Assembly (NCBI GenBank): GCA_029880285.1
Contig: JAOUOS010000005.1
Location: 85,767-149,766 of the forward strand
Reading direction: 5' to 3'
Source: Spirochaetia bacterium
Lineage (GTDB): Bacteria > Spirochaetota > Leptospiria > Turneriellales > JAOUOS01
DNA: 64,000 bases
The notes below the pieces were generated by a model. It had not been told where the DNA came from. It ran no database searches and saw nothing but the letters and a program-made list of their open reading frames with translations. The translations under genes and the position numbers were made by a program. Below are positions 53,523 through 61,500 of the stretch, piece after piece (position 1 is the stretch's first letter; every line of letters starts with the position of its first letter).

Positions 53523-54479
53523 TCAATAACTGGGTTTAAAGTCAAAATGATGAACCGCTTTTATCCATCGGATGGTACGGGTTCTGGCTCTCATCACAAT
53601 TGAATTTGTTATCGCGCCGTTACCCGTAAAATAAACGCCTTTTAACATTTCGCCGTCGGTTACCCCCGTAGCGCAAAAAAGAATAGATTCACCCTTTGCC
53701 AGTTCTTCAAGCGTATAGGCTTTATCTAAATCATGTATACCCATTTTTTTAGCTCTTTCTTTTTCTTCGTCGTTTCTAAAGTGAAGTTTGCCCTGAAAAT
53801 CTCCGCCCAGACATTTTAACGCGGCCGCCGATAAAACACCCTCGGGAGCGCCGCCAATACCAAGAAGTATATCAACGGGAGAATCGGGCATGCATGTGGC
53901 AATAGCGCCAGATACATCGCCATCTGAAATTAATTTAATGCGGCATCCCGCTTCTCTTACTTGTTTTATAAGTTCATCGTGGCGGGGTCTGTCAAGAATA
54001 CACACGGTTAAATCTTCCAGATGTTTTTTTAGCGCGTCCGCTGTTTTTTTTAGGGTAACAGGCACCGGATCGTTATAATTAATAAGACCTTTGGCCTCTG
54101 GGCCTACGGCTATTTTATCCATATATGTATCAGGAGCGTGTAAAAAACTGCCTCTTTCGGCTACGGCAATTACAGAGGTCGCGTTATAACCGCCTTTGGC
54201 CGTAATTGTGGTACCCTCAAGCGGGTCTAAAGCAATATCAATAGAAGGACCCTTTTTAGAACCTACATGCTCGCCAATATAAAGCATGGGGGCCTCGTCT
54301 CTTTCACCTTCGCCTATAACAATAACACCATCAATATCAATGGCGTCAAAAGTTTTACGCATAGCGTCAACAGCGGCCTGATCAGCCGCTTTTTCGTCAC
54401 CCCTGCCCATTAAACGCGCAGATGCCAAAGCCGCGGCTTCGGTTACTCTAACTAGTTCGAGCGCTAGATTTTTATCCAT
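53523..54479 (-). CDS. glpX: Fructose-1,6-bisphosphatase class II
   Basis: Gluconeogenic phosphatase. The 318-residue protein shows DGVIVIGEGERDEAPMLYIG, the metal site in DIALDPLEGTTITAKG, RPRHDELIKQVREAGCRIKL, and GIGGAPEGVLSAAALKCLGG. The length and start fit the family. It is the first gene of a probable pair with hisC. Confidence 0.96.
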   Translation of the reverse strand: MDKNLALELVRVTEAAALASARLMGRGDEKAADQAAVDAMRKTFDAIDIDGVIVIGEGERDEAPMLYIGEHVGSKKGPSIDIALDPLEGTTITAKGGYNATSVIAVAERGSFLHAPDTYMDKIAVGPEAKGLINYNDPVPVTLKKTADALKKHLEDLTVCILDRPRHDELIKQVREAGCRIKLISDGDVSGAIATCMPDSPVDILLGIGGAPEGVLSAAALKCLGGDFQGKLHFRNDEEKERAKKMGIHDLDKAYTLEELAKGESILFCATGVTDGEMLKGVYFTGNGAITNSIVMRARTRTIRWIKAVHHFDFKPSY

Positions 54480-54490
54480 AATCTTTTAGT

Positions 54491-54519
54491 TATTAATAAC
54501 CAGCTTTTGATAATGTCAA
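54491..54519 (-). promoter_or_regulatory. Candidate promoter of glpX-hisC
   Basis: On the minus strand TTGACA (54519-54514), 17-nt spacer, TTAATA (54496-54491). The -35 box with its flank, TTGACATTAT, is the same as at the AGCS-Psd promoter. The -10 match is moderate. Confidence 0.4.
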
Positions 54520-54604
54520 GTGTTATTTGATATCTGAGAGTATAATTTTTAAATATTAAAACGGTTCTTCAATATAGTAAGTAGTAAAATATACAATAAA
54601 AGAC

Positions 54605-54814
54605 TTAAATACTAATTTCAGCTAACACAATATTTGAAGGCTTTGGCACGGGAATGTTATCTTCTAATAATCCCTCTATGTGAAATTGAATTGCTTCTTG
54701 CATGTTTTGTATAACTTCGTCTTTTGTTTTACCTGTTGAAACACATCCCGGTAAATCTGGCGAAAATGCTGAAAAATTATTTTGACCCTCTTCTATAATT
54801 ATTTTATATTTCAC
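54605..54814 (-). CDS. hicB: HicB-type antitoxin
   Basis: A 69-residue partial-RNase-H-fold antitoxin: YKIIIEEGQNNFSAFSPDLP, GCVSTGKTKDEVIQNMQEAI, then IEGLLEDNIPVPKPS. It lacks a C-terminal DNA-binding extension, as in the short HicB class. It starts 2 nt after the hicA stop; toxin first, antitoxin second is the usual order. Confidence 0.9.
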   Translation of the reverse strand: MKYKIIIEEGQNNFSAFSPDLPGCVSTGKTKDEVIQNMQEAIQFHIEGLLEDNIPVPKPSNIVLAEISI

Positions 54815-54816
54815 TA

Positions 54817-55008
54817 TTATTTATCCTTTAAATTTGCTTGTTTTAATATACTGTTTAATGTTCCCGATTTTAATTCATCAGAATTTTTACCAGCAATGGT
54901 TACTCTCCCTTTAATTTTATTATGCTTATACTGCCTATGAGAGCCCTTTGTCGCTTTTAATTTCCATCCATTCTTTTCAAGAAGTTTAATAACTTCTTTT
55001 ACTTTCAT
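54817..55008 (-). CDS. hicA: HicA-type mRNA interferase toxin
   Basis: A 63-residue double-stranded-RNA-binding-like RNase that cleaves mRNA. VKEVIKLLEKNGWKLKATKG is followed by S-His24, the catalytic histidine in its canonical place, then RQYKHNKIKGRVTIAGK. The ATG lies only 5 nt after a TATATT -10 element, implying a leaderless transcript. Toxin and antitoxin form one unit. Confidence 0.93.
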   Translation of the reverse strand: MKVKEVIKLLEKNGWKLKATKGSHRQYKHNKIKGRVTIAGKNSDELKSGTLNSILKQANLKDK

Positions 55009-55013
55009 AGTAA

Positions 55014-55042
55014 AATATACTCTTAAATACAGGCACTGTCAA
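55014..55042 (-). promoter_or_regulatory. Strong promoter of hicAB with small palindrome in spacer
   Basis: On the minus strand TTGACA (55042-55037), exactly 17 nt, TATATT (55019-55014), then TTACT and the hicA ATG. The -35/spacer boundary contains ACAG-TGC-CTGT. The expected start site is at or next to the ATG, so there is no room for a Shine-Dalgarno sequence. Confidence 0.65.
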
Positions 55043-55134
55043 GTCTTTTCTATGTACCAGAAATATATTATTTTACTAACACGCAAAAAACAATTTGACA
55101 CAGCTAATATCATTTATGACATTCGTGACGCTAA

Positions 55135-58100
55135 ATGAAAAAATTAGGCCGCAGCCTTTCAGATATATCAATAAATAATTCGGTTTTCGCCTGGATGATT
55201 ATGATATCTCTTTTACTTTTTGGAACTATTTCTTTTTTTAGAATGGGGCTTTCTGAAAAACCCGATATTGACTTTCCTGTTGTAAGCATTTCACTTTCTA
55301 TGGAAGGCGCCTCGCCTCTTGTGATGGAATCTGATATTATAGATATTTTAGAAGACGCTATTTTAAGCGTAGAGGGCGTAAAAGAAATAAAGTCAAATTC
55401 GCGCCACGGTTCGGCCAGCATAAATGTTGAATTAGAACTAGACCGCGATGTTGACACCGCGCTGCAAGAAATTCAAACGAAAATAGCAGAAAAGCAAAGA
55501 TATTTACCAACTGATCTTGAAACGCCGGTTCTTAGAAAAAGAAATCCTGACGAGCACCCTATTTTATGGTTAGCGCTAACCACAGATAATTCAACAAAAG
55601 AATTAATGATATACGCAAAAGACGTATTAAGAGACAAGCTTCAGCTAATAGAAGGCGTGGGCGATATTTTTATGGGCGGATTTATAGATCGCAACATAAG
55701 AATTTGGGCCGATGCCGAAAAGCTCGCGAACTATGAGCTTACCGCAGATGATGTTATAAACGCTATTTCTAAACAGCATTCAGAAACCCCGGGAGGCAGA
55801 ATTGAAAACGCGAAAGAAGAAATAAGCATTCGTTCTATGGGCGAAGCTTCTACCCTAAAAGAAGTTGAGAATATAATTATATCATCAAGAGGCGGCAGAC
55901 CCATTTACGATAAAATAATAAAAATAAAAGACGTAGCCAGTGTAGAAGACGGCCTTGACGAAGTAAGGCGCTTGTCAAGATTTAACTCAAAACGCGCCGT
56001 TGGCTTGGGCATCGTAAAACAAAAGGGCTCAAACGCGGTAATAACGGCTCGAAACGTAAAAGAAAAGTTAAATGAGATAAACGCCGCTTTGCCTGAAGGT
56101 TTTTATTTAAACATTGCTAACGATTACACCCGCTTTATTGAAGAAAGCATTGACGAACTTGAATTTACCTTAATTCTTTCTGCTTTACTTACAGCTTTGG
56201 TAATTTTTGCCTTTCTTGGCAGTTATTCGGCCACTTTTAATATTCTTTTGGCCATCCCTACCTCAATTATTGGCGCGCTTATTTTTATGGATTTTTTTAA
56301 TTTTACGCTGAATACTTTTACCATGCTTGCCCTAGCCTTAGCCATTGGTATTGTGGTAGATGACTCTATCATGGTTCTTGAAAATATTTTCAGGCATGGC
56401 GAAAAAGGTCTGGGTAAAAAAGAAGCGGCTATAAAAGGGGCAAACCAAATATCTTTCGCCGCTACGGCCACTACATTTTCTATTGTGGCTATTTTTATAC
56501 CCGTGGCTTTAATGAAAGGTGTTATAGGATATTATTTTTATGAATTTGGTATAACTTTTTCGGCGGCGGTTCTTCTTTCTCTTCTTGAGGCTTTAACATT
56601 AACTGCTATGCGCTGTTCAAGATTTGTTAAGCCCGCGAAAAAAACAAAAGGTTTTTCGCATTTTGTACAGGATATTTTTTCAAGATTAACCGTGCTTTAT
56701 GAAAAATCACTGGTTATAGTATTAAAACACCCTGTTAAAATTATAGCAATTTCTTTTCTTTTTTTTATAGGTTCTTTTTATTTTTTATCGCTTTTGAAAA
56801 AAGAGCTGGTTCCATCGACAGATCAATCTCAATTAATGATTATGATAAAAACGCCGCCGGCATCTTCTTTAGAATATACCGACAAAGTGGCCAAGTTATG
56901 CGAAAAAAAAATATTAGAGCAAAAAGAAACCCATGGACTTTTCTCTATTGTGGGTGGCTTTGGCGGCGGCGTTGCCAATTCTTCAACTATGTTTCTTCAT
57001 ATGAAACCCCTTAATGAAAGACCCATTTCAGAAAAAACGGGCAAGCCCATAACTCAAAATGAATTTATGTTTAGAATGAGAAAAGAATTAGGCGGTATTG
57101 ATAAAAATTCAAGAATTATTGTAATGGATAGATCTCTTCGCGGATTTGCAAGCGGCCGAAGTTATCCGGTTGAGTTTTCTATTCAAGGTCCCGAGTGGAA
57201 AACACTGCATGAAAGCACGTTAAAAATAGAAGAAGAAATGGCAAAAAGCGGTTATTTTGTAGACGTAGATTCTGATTACGAAGAAGGTATGCCCGAAATT
57301 AAAATTATACCCAACAGAAAAGCGGCAGCCGAAAGAGGCGTAGATGTATCGGCTATTGGCAACGCCATTCAATCGCTTATAAGCGGCAGAAAAATAGGTA
57401 AGTATACCGAAAGCGGCCGACGCTATGACATTCGTATTCAATTAAAAGATATTCAAAGACAAAGCAAAAAAGATATTGAAAATATTTTTGTTCGCAACAA
57501 CAGGGGTGAACTTATAAGGCTATCGCATTTAATAAATTTTGAAATTAAGCCTGAGCTTTTAACCATTACGCGCCTAAACAGACAGCGAAGCATATCGGTT
57601 CATGCCAACCCTGCCGAAGGATATTCTCAGCAAGAAGCCGTAAGCAAGGCAATTTCAATAGTAAAAAAAACACTGCCTGAAACATATTTTTATCAGCTAT
57701 CTGGCTCGGCTCAGGCCTCAGAAGAGTCTTTTAACTATTTAGCATTTGCTTTATGGCTGGGTATCGCTTTAGCTTACATGATTCTTGCCAGCCAGTTTAA
57801 CAGCTTTGTTCATCCGTGGTTAATATTATTAGCTTTACCTTTCAGCTTTTCAGGCGCCTTAATGGCTCTTTATATTTGGGGGCAAAGCATAAACATATAC
57901 AGCTTTATAGGGCTTATTCTTCTTATGGGTCTTGTGAAAAAAAATTCAATTATGCTGGTAGAATTTACCAACCAAATAAGAGAAAAAGAAAAAGACGTTA
58001 AAAAAGCCATATTAATTGCCTCGCCCATAAGGTTTAGACCCATTGTAATGACATCGGTAGCTACCATAGCCGCCGCCCTGCCGCCGGCCCTCGCGCTTGG

Positions 58101-58236
58101 TCCGGGAGCCGAAAGCCGCATACCCATGGCGGTAACCGTTATAGGCGGCATGATAATTTCTACTCTGCTGAGTTTATTTGTAGTTCCCGCGGCTTATAGT
58201 CTTTTTCCGGGAAAGATTGAGAAAAAGTCAAAATAA
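55135..58236 (+). CDS. RND-family efflux pump (AcrB/MexB-like, HAE family)
   Basis: A 1033-residue proton-driven inner-membrane transporter with twelve predicted helices and two large periplasmic loops. The proton-relay aspartates are in GIVVDDSIMVLENIFRHGE (D409/D410), and the matching lysine is in MGLVKKNSIMLVEFTNQ. The N-terminus (ISINNSVFAWMIMISLLLFG) and LSEKPDIDFPVV are typical. No membrane-fusion protein or outer-membrane channel gene is adjacent, so it is an orphan; partners may include the TolC-like lipoprotein at 36611. A large hairpin begins 2 nt after its stop. Confidence 0.94.
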   Translation: MKKLGRSLSDISINNSVFAWMIMISLLLFGTISFFRMGLSEKPDIDFPVVSISLSMEGASPLVMESDIIDILEDAILSVEGVKEIKSNSRHGSASINVELELDRDVDTALQEIQTKIAEKQRYLPTDLETPVLRKRNPDEHPILWLALTTDNSTKELMIYAKDVLRDKLQLIEGVGDIFMGGFIDRNIRIWADAEKLANYELTADDVINAISKQHSETPGGRIENAKEEISIRSMGEASTLKEVENIIISSRGGRPIYDKIIKIKDVASVEDGLDEVRRLSRFNSKRAVGLGIVKQKGSNAVITARNVKEKLNEINAALPEGFYLNIANDYTRFIEESIDELEFTLILSALLTALVIFAFLGSYSATFNILLAIPTSIIGALIFMDFFNFTLNTFTMLALALAIGIVVDDSIMVLENIFRHGEKGLGKKEAAIKGANQISFAATATTFSIVAIFIPVALMKGVIGYYFYEFGITFSAAVLLSLLEALTLTAMRCSRFVKPAKKTKGFSHFVQDIFSRLTVLYEKSLVIVLKHPVKIIAISFLFFIGSFYFLSLLKKELVPSTDQSQLMIMIKTPPASSLEYTDKVAKLCEKKILEQKETHGLFSIVGGFGGGVANSSTMFLHMKPLNERPISEKTGKPITQNEFMFRMRKELGGIDKNSRIIVMDRSLRGFASGRSYPVEFSIQGPEWKTLHESTLKIEEEMAKSGYFVDVDSDYEEGMPEIKIIPNRKAAAERGVDVSAIGNAIQSLISGRKIGKYTESGRRYDIRIQLKDIQRQSKKDIENIFVRNNRGELIRLSHLINFEIKPELLTITRLNRQRSISVHANPAEGYSQQEAVSKAISIVKKTLPETYFYQLSGSAQASEESFNYLAFALWLGIALAYMILASQFNSFVHPWLILLALPFSFSGALMALYIWGQSINIYSFIGLILLMGLVKKNSIMLVEFTNQIREKEKDVKKAILIASPIRFRPIVMTSVATIAAALPPALALGPGAESRIPMAVTVIGGMIISTLLSLFVVPAAYSLFPGKIEKKSK

Positions 58237-58238
58237 GA

Positions 58239-58277
58239 TGTTTACAATACTGGAATTAGATTCCATTATTGTAAACA
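58239..58277. repeat. 18-bp inverted repeat with 3-nt loop
   Basis: TGTTTACAATACTGGAAT pairs with 58260-58277 with one mismatch, around the loop TAG. It begins 2 nt after the RND stop and lies downstream of the convergent toxin-antitoxin unit, so it may end transcription from both sides. The minus strand continues TCTTATTTTGACT, moderately U-rich; the plus strand has no T-tract. Confidence 0.6.
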
Positions 58278-58296
58278 GTAGTAAAATGTCAGTAAT

Positions 58297-58392
58297 TTAA
58301 CAATAAAATAGTGAAGGCTCATGCCTTCGGGTTTCAATTGCGGCGACATCAAGAATATCTTCTAAAAACTCTTTATCTTCTGCGAGTTTCAT
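58297..58392 (-). CDS. Short ORF resembling the C-terminus of a Phd/YefM-type antitoxin
   Basis: A 31-residue frame starting with ATG inside the last codons of the XRE gene: KLAEDKEFLEDILDVAAIET is followed by RRHEPS. This resembles the acidic helical C-terminus of Phd-type antitoxins, without the N-terminal DNA-binding part. It may be a remnant of an older module or a short third gene. No separate ribosome binding site is obvious. Confidence 0.3.
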   Translation of the reverse strand: MKLAEDKEFLEDILDVAAIETRRHEPSLFYC

Positions 58393-58753
58393 TAAAAAAT
58401 CGCATCCATGAAATATCAAACACCTCAGCTAATTTTTTCGCGGTTTTAATTGAAATATTTCTTCTGCCATTTTCAATATCAGAAATATATTTACCGGTTT
58501 GACCAATTTTTTTACCAAGTTCAGATTGAGATAACTTTCTATTTTCTCTGTACAGGCTAACAATTTTTTGCGGTTTTGTTTCTTTAATTAACTTTTGAAG
58601 CCATTTAGACTCTGAGGCAATGATAATTTCTTCGCCTGCGTCGTTAAAAACTTTGGCAGTTTGAAATACGCTTTTCACTGCTTCAATAATTTTTAACGGA
58701 ATATCGCCTTTCATATCAATTTTTATTTTGTTATCTTTTAATACTATCTGCAT
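58373..58753 (-). CDS. XRE-family helix-turn-helix antitoxin
   Basis: 126 residues. A beta-rich N-terminal part (about 1-55) precedes an HTH_3 domain (about 62-118): IVSLYRENRKLSQSELGKKI, GQTGKYISDIENGRRNISI, KTAKKLAEVFDI. It lies 19 nt downstream of the RelE-like toxin frame and has AAGGAG at ideal distance from its ATG. It would bind both the toxin and the operator at 59048-59064. Confidence 0.9.
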   Translation of the reverse strand: MQIVLKDNKIKIDMKGDIPLKIIEAVKSVFQTAKVFNDAGEEIIIASESKWLQKLIKETKPQKIVSLYRENRKLSQSELGKKIGQTGKYISDIENGRRNISIKTAKKLAEVFDISWMRFFNETRRR

Positions 58754-58772
58754 ATTATAACTCCTTTATATT

Positions 58773-59038
58773 TCAATAAGGCGCGTTTTCTCTGCTTCCC
58801 GCGTAATATATTTCAATATTTATACTCTTATTCTCAATGCGCCAACAAGCAACCCAGCTATAAGATAAATGGCGATGATATTCATTCTTACCAATTCTAC
58901 TAAAATTCTGCCAGTTTTTTTGAAAGGACCCTTATCTTGCAAATCTATCACTAATTGAGCAAACATTTCTTTTTCTTTTCGAGGTAATTTTTGTATTTTC
59001 TTCTCAAGGTACTTTTTCCAATATACTGTATACCTCAT
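58773..59038 (-). pseudogene. RelE/HigB-like toxin gene with a frameshift at an A7 run
   Basis: From ATG 59038 the frame encodes MRYTVYWKKYLEKKIQKLPR and on to LQDKGPFKK, then runs into an unrelated frame that stops at 58820. Shifting by -1 at the A7 run (T7 on the plus strand, 58915-58921) continues as NWQNFSRIGKNEYHRHLSYS, WVACWRIENKS and EIYYAGSRENAPY to a stop at 58773, a complete 88-residue RelE-family toxin. Either the toxin is inactivated by a 1-nt deletion, the assembly has a homopolymer error, or slippage on the A run restores it. The gene order toxin then XRE antitoxin fits the HigBA type. Confidence 0.82.
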
Positions 59039-59043
59039 TAAAC

Positions 59044-59072
59044 AATATACCATATATAATGGTACACGTCAA
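59044..59072 (-). promoter_or_regulatory. Promoter and palindromic operator of the RelE-like/XRE module
   Basis: On the minus strand TTGACG (59072-59067), 17-nt spacer, TATATT (59049-59044), then GTTTA and the ATG at 59038. The spacer holds the inverted repeat TACCAT-N5-ATGGTA (59048-59064), a good operator for the XRE protein. The in-frame ATG at 59053 lies within the spacer and so cannot be the start of this transcript. Confidence 0.65.
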
Positions 59073-59128
59073 CGATTCCAATAAAAAATCGACTTCGCTG
59101 CTATTCATGTTTTTCAATTATACCGCTG

Positions 59129-59195
59129 CCGCAGAGTAACTAAAAGTTTTGCGAGCCGGCTTTGCTGGTTTTTGACCTTTGTTAATACTCTGCGG
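59129..59195. repeat. Inverted repeat CCGCAGAGTA ... TACTCTGCGG
   Basis: Perfect 10-bp arms separated by 47 nt, in the spacer between the toxin-antitoxin unit and the O-antigen ligase gene. The interior (GCGAGCCGGCTTTGCTGG) is richer in G+C than the flanks. CTCTGCGG motifs are common in dispersed intergenic repeats. No T-tract follows on either strand. Confidence 0.5.
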
Positions 59196-59209
59196 TTATA
59201 AATATGTAT

Positions 59210-61195
59210 TTATTGGTTTCTAATTTTCTTTAAACGCTTTTCTAAAAAGCCGCGGGTTTCTAAGCTTATATCTTGTCTTTCATTAAGTATATAGCTATAC
59301 CACTGGTATGCTTTAATATTTTCTTTTTTTAGTTCAAAAATATTCCCTTTTAATAAAAGAATATTGATGTCTAAGTCATAAAGGGTTAAAAACTTATCGA
59401 GCAATTGCTGGGCCTCATTGTATTTTTCTAATTCTATTTTATATTTAATTATATTATACCATAAAGCTAAAGCATACGGGTCATCTTCTAAAAACTTTTC
59501 TAATTTTTCTAAATTTTCTTCAGACGGCAAGTTACACCTGACAAATTCATTGGCGCGTGTTCTTTGCGCGTGCATATCAAAAAACATAAAACTGGCGGCT
59601 TTGTTAATATTACGGGTAAAATAATCGCATGAAAATTGATTTTCATGATTACTTAATTGATGCTTTGTATTTAACCAATGTGCTTCGGCCGTATAAAAGA
59701 ATAAAGCTCCGCGTATATTTAATGAATATACTATAAACATTATCAACGTTAAAACAAACGAAATATATATAATACTTTTATTTTTTTTTGCGTTAAAAAA
59801 TATATTTAACGTATCTTTTATCTTCTTCATATTTATAAACTTTATTTTTGCCGAAAGGAGATTTAATTGATAAAGCCACAAACCCATCAAAGGCCACATT
59901 AATATGCCGCTGCCCGCTGTAGAAGTGCTAAATTCAAAAGCTGAATAACAAAAAGTATTTACTAAAGCAGCTGATAAATAAATAAAATATTTATCTTTTA
60001 CCAGTAATCTTGATTTTTTTTTCTTTATAGTATAAAAAGTTAATAACGGTATGCTAAAAGCAATTATAAGAAAAAGAAAACCGCCAATGAATCCGGTATC
60101 TACAGCGTATTCAATAATTTCATTATGAGCTTTTGTGTAAATAAAATACGGAGAAAAATCTGGTGTTAGAAAAACAGCTTTATTATAATTAGAATAAATA
60201 ATTTGAAAAGCATTGGGCCCAACGCCAAAAACGGGATAATCTTTAACTATCTCTATTGAATTCCGCCATACCGCTAAACGTGAAACAATTGAATTACTTT
60301 GCAATGGATCAGGTATAATATTTGCTATTTTTGAAAATACGTTAGAACCATAATCATTGCCGGGATAAAATTTTTCTACCAAACTGGAAAATATAATGGA
60401 AGATAAAATAATAGTAATAAGTAATTTAAATTTTAATGACTTCATTTTTATAAAATTTAATTTTGATCTCTTATTTGAAAAATAAAATAAAATAATCAAA
60501 TATATTATGCTTACAGCCAAAGAGACTACCAAACCTTTAGAAGAGGTAAACATTGAATATGCGGTTTGCGTAAAAACGCACAGGCCTGATATTAATAATG
60601 TTTTTTTTGATTTGCTAAACAGAAATATCAATATAGAAAAAAAATATGCCATACCCATATAATGAGCCGCGTGATTTTTATTGACGAAAGTTGAGGCGGG
60701 GGCAGCTACCTGCGCGTAATAATCAATAAGCTCAAATCTTTGAAAGATACCAATTATAGAAACAAAAAACACGCCAATCATACCCCAAAAAATAACTTTT
60801 GTATAAGATATATATCTGGCTATGCTGAAAAATAAAAATACAACAAATATTTTTGAAATTATTTCAAGAGTTTTACCAAAAGATATCAAAATATTTATAG
60901 AAAACAAGGTACATACTGCGTGCCACAATCCAAAAAGAATAAGAATAAAAATAAAAAAAGAAGCATAATTACTTTTTAATAACTCGAAATTTATTTTTTT
61001 ATATTTTATACTAAAAAAATAAAATAAGCAAAGAATAATAATTAAAAAATAAAATACCTCGTATTTGGCAAAAGCACTTTCTTCTATTATATCTCTATAA
61101 TACGCCAGAGGAACAACTAAAAAAATAATGCCGCTTAAAAATGTGGTTACTTTTTTAATATTTGAATACAAATATTTATAATTTATTAGTTTCAT
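59210..61195 (-). CDS. O-antigen ligase/polymerase-like membrane protein (Wzy_C) with TPR tail
   Basis: 661 residues with at least eleven membrane helices in the first 500. The family signature is in the large periplasmic loop: VFGVGPNAFQIIYSNYNKAV and TKAHNEIIEYAVDTGFIGG (about residues 320-375), typical of WaaL/Wzy/PglL-type enzymes that transfer or polymerise lipid-linked glycans. The C-terminal 130 residues are helical and TPR-like (KLEKFLEDDPYALALWYNII). It may transfer glycan to lipid A or to protein. It has no glycosyltransferase neighbours in the window. Confidence 0.88.
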   Translation of the reverse strand: MKLINYKYLYSNIKKVTTFLSGIIFLVVPLAYYRDIIEESAFAKYEVFYFLIIILCLFYFFSIKYKKINFELLKSNYASFFIFILILFGLWHAVCTLFSINILISFGKTLEIISKIFVVFLFFSIARYISYTKVIFWGMIGVFFVSIIGIFQRFELIDYYAQVAAPASTFVNKNHAAHYMGMAYFFSILIFLFSKSKKTLLISGLCVFTQTAYSMFTSSKGLVVSLAVSIIYLIILFYFSNKRSKLNFIKMKSLKFKLLITIILSSIIFSSLVEKFYPGNDYGSNVFSKIANIIPDPLQSNSIVSRLAVWRNSIEIVKDYPVFGVGPNAFQIIYSNYNKAVFLTPDFSPYFIYTKAHNEIIEYAVDTGFIGGFLFLIIAFSIPLLTFYTIKKKKSRLLVKDKYFIYLSAALVNTFCYSAFEFSTSTAGSGILMWPLMGLWLYQLNLLSAKIKFINMKKIKDTLNIFFNAKKNKSIIYISFVLTLIMFIVYSLNIRGALFFYTAEAHWLNTKHQLSNHENQFSCDYFTRNINKAASFMFFDMHAQRTRANEFVRCNLPSEENLEKLEKFLEDDPYALALWYNIIKYKIELEKYNEAQQLLDKFLTLYDLDINILLLKGNIFELKKENIKAYQWYSYILNERQDISLETRGFLEKRLKKIRNQ

Positions 61196-61500
61196 AAAAC
61201 ATTCACGATATTTTTTAAAAATTTAATTTAAAGTCAATTATATCTTATTTATTACTGCGTAAATATAAAATGATAATAATCTTCGGTTATTAATTTACAT
61301 TTATTAGAGTATTTGTAAAACGTTTTCAAGACTAAAATATTTATTTTATTTAATAAATAATTTTTTCACAACCCTAAATTAGTAAATATTTATTGACCGC
61401 TGTCAAAATAAAACATAAACTGTTCTAATAAATATTAATTCATTTAACATATGGCTCAATTTGTAAGTATAAACGTTATATAAATAGGTTCAATAAAAAA
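61196..61500 (+). promoter_or_regulatory. Intergenic region (305 nt) with a candidate promoter for the radical SAM gene
   Basis: AT-rich spacer between divergent genes. TTGACC (61393-61398) and TAAACT (61416-61421) are separated by 17 nt, a plausible but moderate promoter with a leader of about 75 nt. An AGG site lies some 15 nt before the ATG, too far to be convincing. No open frame or RNA structure was recognised in the rest. Confidence 0.35.

Noticed and set aside
55095..55123. TTGACA upstream of the RND gene as a complete promoter
   Set aside because: No acceptable -10 element is found at 16-18 nt; the best match is spaced only 14 nt away.
59039..59053. ATG at 59053 as start of the RelE-like toxin
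   Set aside because: It lies inside the spacer of the promoter and within the palindromic operator, so it would be upstream of the transcription start.
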